A stretch of 64,000 nt of DNA from DASRFA01 sp035651755 (lineage in GTDB: Bacteria; Desulfobacterota; Binatia; UBA12015), in NCBI GenBank assembly GCA_035651755.1, contig DASRFA010000007.1, positions 62,001-126,000 of the forward strand, read 5' to 3'. The notes beneath the pieces are model-generated. The model worked only from the letters and a program-made list of their open reading frames with translations. It was not told where the DNA came from and did not search any database. Positions 21,315-31,900 of this stretch are shown one piece after another. The position numbers were made by a program, and so were the translations under genes. Numbering within the stretch: position 1 is the stretch's first letter; each line of letters begins with the position of its first letter.

Positions 21315-22439
21315 TCAACCCCACATCCCGAGCCACGCTGCGAGCGGCGCGAGCTGGCTGCCCGCGAAGATGCCGCCGAGATACAGGCCCGCCGAGAGAC
21401 CCGCGCGCTCGGGCGGCAACGACTGGAGGCTGAACGGCAGCGCGCAATCGAGATGAAGTGCGAGCGCCGCTCCCAGAACGATCGCAATGGCGCCGGCGAC
21501 GACGACCGATGCAGCGAACGGCGCGATCGCCGCGCACGCGACGGCGAGCGCGACGCTGCCGAGGGCGCCGCGCCGGCTTCCGAGCCGGCCGCTCAAGCCG
21601 CCGAGCGGCGGAGCAAGCAGCGTCGTGGACCCGAGGGTCGCCGCCGAAAGGAGTGCGGGTGCCGCATCGCCGCTTCCGAGCCGTGCGGTGAGGATCGTCG
21701 GCACGACGTCATAGGCGAGCCGGGTGATGAAGGCGGACACGATGCCGATCGCGAAGACGACCGACGGGGCGGCTCCCAACCCTCCGCCCGGCGCGCGTTC
21801 GGTCGGCGTCGCCATCCGCATCGCGCCGGGCGCAGGCTCCGCGAAAGCGTTGCGTAGCAAGTAGGTCGCGACGAAGACCAGCAACCCGCCGCCGATGTAG
21901 ACGGCCGGGCCGCCGAAGGCGTCGAGCGCGCGGCGGAGCAGGGGCCACAAGGCGGTCGGAAGCACGGTCGCGACCACGAGCGGCGAGACCACCGACGGCC
22001 AGCGCTCCGCGCTGGCGACGCTCGGCAGAAGCGAAAGAGCCGGCGTCTGCAACACGACCATCGCTGCAATCCAGATCATGATTCCGGCGAGAAAAAGCCA
22101 GCGCACGAGCCCCTCGGGCGGCGCCGCGATCATGAAGGCGACGGTCAGGAACGTGATGCCGGCGAAGAGACCGCCCGTGACCACGAGCGGGAAGCGCTTG
22201 CCGCCGCGGCTCGCGATCCGATCCCCGACGCTTCCGATCAGCGGGGCGAACGTCGCACCGGCGAGCACCAGATAGACGGAGAGCAAACCCGACAGCGCGC
22301 TGAGCCCGAAGCGCTCGAGGAGCGACGGCATGAAATGGCCGTAGGCCATCCAGCCGAGCGTCACGACCAGCTGCAGCGCGGCGAGGGTGTAGGCTCTCGT
22401 CCAGTCGATCGTCTTGGAACCGCCACCCTCGATGGCCAC
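21315..22439 (-). CDS. MFS transporter
   Basis: 374 residues with about eleven to twelve hydrophobic helices and the MFS loop 2-3 motif as GSVGDRIASRGGKR; a second copy of the pattern GGLSGRLGSRRGA lies in the C-terminal half. The start is GTG 22439 with GGAGGAGGG seven nt upstream. A longer open frame back to 22793 is Arg-rich and has no transporter character, so I rejected it. It is the first gene of a minus-strand pair with the giant cyclase-NTF2 gene (89 nt gap), so the sensor may respond to what this carrier moves. The substrate class (drug, nitrite/nitrate, dicarboxylate) cannot be assigned. Confidence 0.82.
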   Translation of the reverse strand: MAIEGGGSKTIDWTRAYTLAALQLVVTLGWMAYGHFMPSLLERFGLSALSGLLSVYLVLAGATFAPLIGSVGDRIASRGGKRFPLVVTGGLFAGITFLTVAFMIAAPPEGLVRWLFLAGIMIWIAAMVVLQTPALSLLPSVASAERWPSVVSPLVVATVLPTALWPLLRRALDAFGGPAVYIGGGLLVFVATYLLRNAFAEPAPGAMRMATPTERAPGGGLGAAPSVVFAIGIVSAFITRLAYDVVPTILTARLGSGDAAPALLSAATLGSTTLLAPPLGGLSGRLGSRRGALGSVALAVACAAIAPFAASVVVAGAIAIVLGAALALHLDCALPFSLQSLPPERAGLSAGLYLGGIFAGSQLAPLAAWLGMWG

Positions 22440-22729
22440 GGTCCGGCCCTCCTCCGTCCGCGGACGTCTCGGAGGATTAGCAGCACGCGAGGTCGTGCCA
22501 TAACCGCGCTGCGAAGAAGATCTCGCTGTCCCGATCTCGCGACACCGAGCAGAGAGCGGGCGACGCGCGCGTCCGCGCAGTCGTTTTCCGCGTCGAAGGG
22601 CGCGACCAGGCGCGCGACGCGCTCGCGGGCCGGCGCGTCCGGCCGATCGAACGACCAAACCGAGACCGCCGCCTAGCGCGATCGCGATGGCCTCCGCTCC
22701 AACGAGGCGGACGCTGCGATGCTCGCCCA

Positions 22730-22787
22730 CCGAGAGCCCGGGAGCGCGCATCGTATAAACGTACGATTGCGCGTCACCGGCTCTCGG
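22730..22787. promoter_or_regulatory. Two-part long inverted repeat upstream of the RHS gene
   Basis: The outer stem CCGAGAGCC (22730-22738) pairs with GGCTCTCGG (22779-22787). The inner stem CGCGCATCGTA (22745-22755) pairs with TACGAT-T-GCGCG (22762-22773) with one bulged T and the loop TAAACG. In all about 20 base pairs over 58 nt. It lies 128 nt before the RHS start; it may be an attenuator, an mRNA leader structure or a dyad operator. Confidence 0.5.
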
Positions 22788-22799
22788 GTGCACGTTCCT

Positions 22800-22811
22800 C
22801 GAAACGTTTCG
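22800..22811. promoter_or_regulatory. Palindrome CGAAACGTTTCG
   Basis: A perfect 12-bp palindrome 104 nt upstream of the RHS start codon and just beyond the long inverted repeat. A candidate repressor site; chance is possible in GC-rich DNA, although this stretch is less GC-rich than its surroundings. Confidence 0.3.
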
Positions 22812-22914
22812 CGCCGCGTCGCGGTCAGGGAGGCTCGATTTACCGCCCGAGTGCAGCAGGGCGAACGGCCCTCATCGACACGCCGGCCGCGAGGCTCCGA
22901 ACCGTGAGCCCCTG

Positions 22915-25900
22915 ATGCGAGCTCGAAGGACTTCCCAGCTCCACCGCCTCTCGCGCACGGCGCTGTTCCGCGCCGTCGGGCGGGCGCTGGTCTTCGTGCT
23001 GCTTGCGCAAGGTGCGCCGTTCGACGCGATTCGCTCGGCTCATGCGCAGCCGGGCCCGGCCGTTCTGTGGGTCGACGGCCAGGGCGACTGCGGCGGTCGG
23101 ACGCCCTGCTTCGCGACGATCCAGTCCGCGATCGACGCGGTGCGCGCCCGCGAGACGGTGCGCATCCTGGCCGGCGACTACGTCGAGCAGCTTCGTGTCC
23201 GCTCGAAGAACGCCTCCGCGTTCGCCGGCGAGGACGACCGGATCGTGATCGAGGCAGATCCCGATGCTCCGGTCGGGAGCGTCGTGCTGCGCGGCGCGCG
23301 GGCGCGCTGCGAGGGCGGATACGCCGTCGACTTCGACCGCTCGCGCTACGTCACGCTGCGCGGCTTGACGATCGCTGGCGCCGGGATCCGCGGCATCGGC
23401 CTGCGCGGCGGGAGCCGACAGAACCGCGGAATCCATCTCGAGCGGCTGCGCCTCTTCCGCGGCGCGACGAGCGAATGCTCGGGCGGGATCGACGTCGGCC
23501 GCGGGAACCCGGACACCGTGATCGCCAACAGCCTGATCTACGGCAACGGCCGGAACGGCATTCGGTTCCGCGACGGGACGGGCGGCAGCTACCTGGTCCA
23601 CGGGAACACGATCGCGCGCAACGGCTGGAACGGCATCTACGTCACGAAGGCGGCGAAGGCGCGCATCTGGAACAACGTCGTGGCGTTCAATGGCGCGGCG
23701 CCGGACCGTCTCGGAGGGCGCTACGGCATCCGCCGGCAGCGGATCCACGATCCCGAGCCCGAGAAGGTCGAGCTCCGCGGCAACCTCGTCTGCGGCAATC
23801 GCCTGGGCGAGATCTCCGGGCCCGTGCTCGACGCGGTGAGCGACGCGGGCAATCGGACGCCGACCGGAGCCGAGGGGCCCGGCGTGACGGCGAGCCCGCG
23901 CTGCGCCGATCTGGCGGCGCTGTTCGTCGACGCCGATGGCGAAGACGACGTCGCGAACGACGGCGACGACGACTTCCGTCTCGCGACCGGATCGCCCGCG
24001 ATCGACGCCGGCATCGAGCCGCGGACACGCGGGACGGGGTTGCCCGCGGAGCTGTTCGAGGCGGACTACTTCGGCGAATCGCGCCGGCCGCGCGCCGGCC
24101 TGGGGCCGGAGGACGAGAGCGCGGAGTTCGACGCAGGCGCGATCGAGTCGTCGGGTGCCATCGTGCCGACGCCGTCACCGACCGCAAGCGCGACGCCCGG
24201 GGCGACTCCAACGAGCACGCCCGCGTCGTCGCCCGTCCCGACGGCGAGCCCGACATCGACGCCGAGCTCGTCGCCGACCCCGAGCCCGTCGCCCACACCG
24301 CTCCCGACGCCGACACCGGGGCCGGGCGCTCCGATCGCGCGCGACGACGCCTACGATCTCGACACCGGGCAGGTTCTGAACGTGCCCGCCGCGGGCGTGC
24401 TCGGCAATGACACCGATCCGAACCACGATCCGTTGACGGTCGAGCTGGTGCGCGGGCCGGCGAGCGGCGAGCTGGAGCTGCGCCCCGACGGCTCCTTCAC
24501 CTACGATCCGCTCGGCAGTCGCAATCGCGCGTTCGTCTACTGCGAGGACTTCCAGGACGCCGAGAAGCCGCTTCCGGAATGGTCGCCCGCCACGAGCGAC
24601 GGCACGCCGCCACCGCCGTTCGGCATCTTCGCGCCGCCGTCACGCCGCTTTCTCGGACGGTTCGGCAACGAGACCGTGACGCTCGCTCTGGCGAATCTGC
24701 CGCCACACGCGAGGGTCACGGTCGCATTCAACCTCTTCGTGATCGGGGGCTGGGACGGAAACGACGGGTCGAACGGCCCGGACGTCTGGAGCGTGGCGGA
24801 GCAGGGCGGCGGGACGCTGCTGACGACGAGCTTCGCCAACACCGGCGGCGGACGCCAGGCCTATCCCGGCGCCTTCCCCGGCGGCGACAGCCCGGCGCGG
24901 AGCGGTGCGAGCGAGGTCGACTCGCTGCGCTACTCCCCGGACGCGGTCTACGCGATCAGCCGGACGTTCGATCACAGCAGCCCGACGCTGACGCTCGACT
25001 TCTCGGCGTCGGGACTTTCGGCTCTCGCCGAGGAGAGCTGGGGACTCGACAACGTCTGCGTCTCGATCGGCAAGCCGGTCGAGGCTCAGGTCGAGCTTCG
25101 AAAGGACTACTTCTTCACTCGGCCCGAGTCCTTCCAGGTGATGATGGCGCCGGCCGTCGCCGACCTCGACGGCGACGGGTTCCCGGAGATCGTCTTCAGC
25201 ACGTTCACCGGCGGCGAGTACGGCAAGGACGGCATCCTGCGCGCACAGTCGATGGCGTCCACATACAAGACGAACATCGACCTCGCGCGGGAGGCCGCGG
25301 CGATCGTGACCGCGAGGAGCCTGAACGACTCCTCCTACGGTCGCGGCCGGGCGTTCGACGGCGACGAGACGACGAGCTGGATCGGCAATGGCCCGACCTA
25401 CGACTTCGACATCGAGTTGCGCGGCGACTCCACGGTGCGCGGCATCCACATGGTCGGCGACCGGCCGTTCAACGATGCTCTCGCCAACGACTTCCTGTCC
25501 GGAAGCTTCCGCCTCTTCGCCGCCGATGGCGCGCTTCTGTACGACACGGGCGTCATCGACTTCCCTGCGCCCGATCGCGAGGTGAGGCTCGACTTCCCCG
25601 ACGTCACGGGCGTTCGCAAGGTGAGCTTCGTGCCGGCGGCGATCGACGGCGGCATCCCGGGCTTCGTCGAGTACCAGATCTTCGGCGACGGCCCGATCGC
25701 CGGCTTCGAGCTGTTCGCCGTGACCGACCCCGCCTACGAGGTGTCGCCCGGTGCACAGGTGGCGATCGGCGACATCGACCTCGATGGCAAGCCCGAGATC
25801 GTCGCCGTGTCGGACAGCCGCGATCGGCTGATCGCGTTCGAGAACGACGGCACCTTCAAGTGGCTGAGCGACGTCGTGCCGGGAGGCGACCTCCTCTACG

Positions 25901-28900
25901 CGGCCCCGTCGATCGCCGACCTCGATCAGGACGGGATCCCCGAGATCGTCGTGGGCGCGACCGCGCTCAACAGCGACGGAACCGTGCGCTGGTTCGGCGG
26001 CGACGCCGGCGGGCTCGGTCGCGCAGACGGGTACGGATACACCGCCTTTTCGACGGTCGCGGACCTCGACCTCGACGGCAGCCCCGAGGTCGTCGCCGGC
26101 AAGAGCGCGTACCGGGCGAACGGCGCGCTCTACTGGAACGCGAACGTCGACGACGGCTACCCCGCCGTCGCCAACCTCGACGACGATCCGTACCCCGAGA
26201 TCGTCGTGGTCCACGGCGGTGCCATGTGGATCCTCGAGCACGACGGCACGATCAAGGCCGGGCCCCTGGCCAGCGACGCCAGCGGCCGCGGGCCGCCGAC
26301 GATCGCCGATCTCGACGGCGACGGGAAGCCCGAGGTCGGGACCGAGGGCGGACGCTACGGCGTCTTCGAGAGCGACGGGACGCCGAAGTGGACACAGCCG
26401 ACCACCGACGGCTCGCTCGTCACGGGATCGTCGGTGTTCGACTTCGACGGCGACGGCACGGCCGAGATCGTCTACGGCGATCAGACCTTCCTGCACATCT
26501 ACCGCGGCGCGACGGGCGAGGTGCTGCAGGCGATCGAGAGCAGCAACGCGACCCTCTACGAGCTCCCCGTGGTGGTCGACGCCGACGCGGACGGCCAGGC
26601 CGAGATCGTCACGTCGAACAACACGACCTTCGGCGGCACCCAGATGGGATTCACGGTGATCGGGAGCCGCAACGGCGACTGGGCATCGACCCGAAAGATC
26701 TGGAATCAGCACAGCTATCACGTCACCAACGTGAACGACGACGGCTCGATCCCGCGCGTCGAGCGGCCGAACTGGCTCGTCCCGGGCCTGAACGACTTCC
26801 GGAGGAACGCGTACTCGCCGGACGACCAGGAGCGGACGGAGACCTTCGCCTACAGGGCGAACGACGGCAGCCTCGACTCGAACGTCGCGACGGTCACACT
26901 CCACGTGCGGCCGCAGAACCATCCGCCCGACATCGTCTCGCCGCCGAATACCACCGCCCACCTGGGCTCGCCGTACGTGTACGGCGTGGTCGCGACGGAT
27001 CCCGACGTCGGCGACGAGCTCCGCTACGCGCTCGTCGAGAAGCCGGACGGCATGGGCATCGATCCGCTGACGGGGCAGATCACGTGGAGCCCGACGGAGC
27101 TCGGCTCGGCCGGCGTGACCGTCCGCGTCCAGGATCGGCGCGGTCTCACGGACACACAGAGCTTCAGCGTGACGGTCGAGGCGGCGATACCGACGCCGAC
27201 GCCGAACTCGTGCGAGGTCATCTCGGGGGAGCTCTCGGGCCTCCGGTGGGAGCTGCCCTGCATCTCGCACGTCGGCGGCAACGTCTGCACCTGCGCGCAA
27301 GACCTGACGCAGAGCACGACGCTCGGCGGCACGCAGGGAGCCGTCTACGAGGTGTCGCTCCGCTTCCGGGGCGTGGTCGAGGAGGCGACGTACACCGGGG
27401 GAACGAAGGACGGCTACTGGCACATCGGCGGGGCCCACGACGGCAGCGAGTTCAACGAGTACCGGCTGTCGATCTCCGATCCGCCGCAGACCTACTTCTT
27501 GAACAGCGGGACGAGCAACGTCTACCGCGCGTTCGCGATCGACTACACGCGAACCGTGCAAGTCGCCGCCGGCGCGACGGTGACGCTGGGACTCAGGTCG
27601 ATCGAGTCGCGCGAGATCATCAACGTCGACGGCAGCGGGCAGCCGATCGTGATCCCCGACGTGCCGCCGGCGCCGGCGGCCTACGACGGCCAATTCGTGC
27701 AGATGGACGTCGTGTCCGTGCGCTCGGGCGCATGTCCGACGCCGACGCCTGTGCCGACGGCGACGCCGCCGCCGGGAGCCACGCCGACTCCGACGGCCGC
27801 GCCCTCGGCGACGCCCGTACAGACACCGACGTCGACCCCTGCGACGACCGGTACGCCCGGGCCGACGGGGACGCCGCGGGGCGGGCTCGCGTCGATCGTC
27901 GTCGAGCCCGCGAGCCCGATCATCCTCGCCGGCGAGACGCAGGCCTTCACCGCGACCGGCGTCTACGACGACGGCACGAGCGAGGACTTGACCGCGCTCG
28001 TCGGCTGGTCGAGCGGCACCCCGGCGGTGGCGACGATCGACCCGGCCGGCGTCGCGACGGGTGTCGGTGGCGGCACCTCGACGATCACGGCGGCGCTCGG
28101 TCCGATCTCCGGCTCGACGACGCTCACCGTCGGCGCGCCAGTGACCGGTGACGCGAGCGCGCCGGTTGCGGAGATCGCCGCGCCGGCGCGAAACGCCGAG
28201 GTCACCGAGCGCGTCGATGTGATCGGTACCGCAACGGACGCGAACTTTCTCAAGTTCGAGCTCTCCGTGGCACCCGCGGGCGAGACGAGCTTCACCATCA
28301 TCAAGACCGGCACGGCGCCGGCTGCCGGCGGCGTCCTCGGTGAGCTCGATCCGACGCTTCTCGTCAACGGCCAGTACGTGCTGCGCTTGACGGTCTTCGA
28401 TCGCGGCGGCAACCAGACGAGCGACGAGGTCGTGGTACAGGTTGCGCGCGACCGCAAAGTCGGCCCGTTCACGCTCCAGTACACGGACCTGAGGGTGGCG
28501 CTCGCCGGCATCCCGATCACGGTCGTCCGCACCTACGACAGCCGCGACAAGACGACCGGCGACTTCGGCGTCGGCTGGCGCCTGGACGTGAACGACCTGC
28601 GCGTCGGCACGAACCGCGTGCTCGGAACCGGCTGGACCACCGACAACCAGGGCTTCAACGTCCGGCTGGTCGCGCTGGACCAGCACGTCGTCGCGCTCAC
28701 GATGCCCGACGGCAGGGTGGAGGCGTTCGACCTCGCGCTGTCGCCGACCGCGGCGCCGTTCTCGCTCGATGCGACGGCCGTGGTCGGCTTCGTCCCGCGT
28801 CCGGGCACGCTCGGCACACTCGAAGGGCTCGACAACCCGAGCCTCCTCGTCGTGCCGGGCGGCGCCGAGGTCGAGCTCTGGGACGACGCGACCTTTGCGA

Positions 28901-31900
28901 CGTACGCCCCGCGCCGCTTCCGCTACACCGCGCCGACCGGACACCGGATCGTCGTCGACCGGATCGACGGGGTCGAGAGCGTCGAGGAGCCGAACGGCAA
29001 CGTCGTCACGTTCGGGTCGTTCGCGATCCAGCACAGCTCCGGCGCGACCGTCGGCATCGCGCGCGACGGGCAGGGCAGGATCACGCAGATCACCGGCGTC
29101 GCCGGCGAGGTGCTGACGTACTCGTACGACGCGAACGGCGACCTGCGGACCGCGACAGACGCTGACGGTCACGCGACCCAGTACCGTTACGACCGCCATC
29201 ACGACATCGTCGAAACGGTGGACCCGCGTGGCGTCCGCGGGATCCGGAACGAGTACGACGAAGCCGGCCGCCTCGTCGCCACGGTGGACGCGGACGGGCG
29301 CCGTATCGAGTTCGCGCACGACGACGTCGCGCGCCGGCAGGTGGTCACCGATCGCCTCGGGCACGTGTCGGTCATGGAGTACGATGCGCTCGGGCGCGTC
29401 GTCGCGGAGACCGACGCGCTCGGGCAGCGCACCGAGCGCACGTACGACGCCGAAGGCCGGGAGCTCACGGTCATCGATGCGCTGGGCCGCCAGACCGAGC
29501 GTACCTACGACGCGCGCGGCCACCTCGCGAGCGAGCGGAACGCGGACGGCAACTTCTTCGAGTACTCGATCGACGCAACCGGCCACGTCCTGTCGACGAC
29601 GAACGCGGTCGGCGGGGTCACCTCCAACGCCTATGACGCGCGCGGCAACCTGACCCGCACCGTGGATCCGGACGGCCGCGTGACGGAGCACGTCTACGAC
29701 GGCGGCGGGCGGCGGATCTCGACGAAGGACCACGCCGGCCACACGACGCTCTTCGCCTACGACGCGAAGGGCCGCCTGGTGTCCACGACCGACGCGCTCG
29801 GCCGCGTCACGACCTTCACCACCGACGCGAATGGGCACCGCCTCTCGGAGACCCGGACGCGCACGCTTCCGGGAGGCGGGACCGAGACGCTCGTGACCGA
29901 GATGGAGTACGACGGGCGCGGAAACGTCGTCCTGCGTCGCGATCCGCTCGGCTTCGAGGCGCGGAAGGAATACGACCCGGCGGGCCGCGTCACCGCGACC
30001 GTCGACGCGTGCGGGACGCGCGTCGAGTCGACCTACGACGCGCGCGGCGACCTCACTCGCACGTCGTATCCCGACGGGTCGGCCGAGACGTTCGGCTACG
30101 ATGCGGCCGGTCGCCGCACGAGCGCGACCGACCGCGACGGACACACGACCATCTACGAGTACGACGAGATCGGGCGGCTCGTCCGGACGCGGTTCCCCGA
30201 CGGAACGAGCCGGACGACCGGCTACGACGCGGTGGGCCGCATCACGAGCGAGACGGACGAGCTCGGACGGACGTCCCGGCACGTGTACGCAGCCAATCAG
30301 GAGACCGTCATCGACGCCGTCGGCGCCACGACGGTCCATCGCTTCGACGGCATCGGCCGTCGCGTGGAGGTCGTCGACGCACTCGGGCGATCGACGCGCT
30401 TCGAGTACGACGGCCGCAGCAACGTCGTGCGAACGATCTACCCCGACGGCAGCGAGACATCGGCGACATACGATCCCACGGGGCGGTTCAAGACGTCCGA
30501 GACCGACGAGGCGGGCCGGACGACCGCGTGGTCGTACGACGCGGTCGGCCGACTCGCGAAGGCGACCGACCCGGCGGGCGGCGAGACCACCTACGAGTAC
30601 GACGAGGTCGGGAACCTACTCCGGATCACCGACGCCGAAGGCCACGCGACCCGCATGGACTACGACGCGCTCGGCCGCCTCACGCGCCGGACGCGGCCGC
30701 TCGGGGAATCCGAACGGTTCACCTACACGCCGTGCGGGAAGGTCGCCTCGCACACCGACTTCAACGGCGCGACGACGACGTTCTCGTACGACGCGGACGG
30801 CCGCATGGTCTCGAAGACGTCGGTGGGCGCGGCGACGGTCACGTACGAGTACACGCCGGCCGGCCGTCGGCTCCGCGCCGGCGACGCCACGTACACCTAC
30901 GACGCACGCGGCCGCATGCTGAGCGAGACGAAGGCCGGCGGCGAGACCATCGCCTACGAGTACGATGCCGCCGGCAATCGCACCCGCACGATCACGGCGG
31001 CCGGCGCGACGACGTTCACCTACGACGACGCGAACCGGCTCGCGACCGTGTCGGACGCCGCCGGGACGACGGCGTACGCCTACGACGGCGTCGGCAACCG
31101 CGCGACCGAGACGCTGCCGAACGCGATCGTCGCGACCTACGCCTACGACGAGCGAAACCGGCTGTTGTCGATCGTGAATGCCGGACCGGTCGGCATTGTA
31201 TCGTCGTACGCCTACACGCTCGCGCCGAACGGACAGCGGACTCATTCCGACGAGGTCGGGCCGACCGGAGCCGCGCGGTCGGTCGACTGGGATTACGACG
31301 CGCTCGGACGCCTCGTGTCCGAGACCGTCGACGATCCCGGGACCGCGAACGATCGCGCCGTCACGTACGCATACGACGCGGTCGGGAATCGCACGGAGCA
31401 AGTGCTCCTCGTCGCGACGGGAACGACGACGACCACGTATTCGTACGACCAGGACGACCGGCTGCTGCAGGAGACCCGTGTCGTGACCATGGCGAGCTGG
31501 CGCGACCGCGTCGACACCCGCGTCGCGCTCGCCGGCTTCGCGCTGTCGCCGCTCCTCGGCTTCGCGTGGATGATGCGCGGGCGGACGGGACGTCGCCGCC
31601 CCGGGCGGCGTCGCCGCCATCGCCGGCTCGTCCGAGGCGTCGTCGCGTTCGTGCTCGCGGCTGCGACCGCTCTCGCGCCCGCGATCGCGGACGCGGCGGC
31701 CGTCGGAGGCCGTGCGCGGCGCCTGGAATCCGCTCAGACGACCACGACCGCGGTGCTGAACTACGATTACGACGACAACGGAAGCCTGGTCGCGCGGAGC
31801 GACGGGACCCTCGCCGACACCTACGTCTACGACGGCGAGCGACGGCTCGTCTCGGCCGACGTGCGGATCGGCGGCGGAGCGGGCGCGGTCGCGTTCGACT

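Larger units (their letters stand above)
22440..22914. other. Divergent promoter region between MFS and RHS genes
   Basis: 475 nt without a credible gene. It holds a long stem-loop (22730-22787) and a 12-bp palindrome CGAAACGTTTCG (22800-22811) on the RHS side. No clear sigma-70 promoter is recognised. Confidence 0.6.

Noticed and set aside
24640..30339. 1899-codon open frame on the minus strand within the RHS gene
   Set aside because: Antisense shadow of a high-GC repeat gene; composition Arg/Asp/Val-biased, no motif, no ribosome site.
29100..31300. CRISPR-like repetition in the RHS region
   Set aside because: Repeats are protein-coding YD motifs with variable sequence and no identical short repeats with constant spacers; no cas genes.
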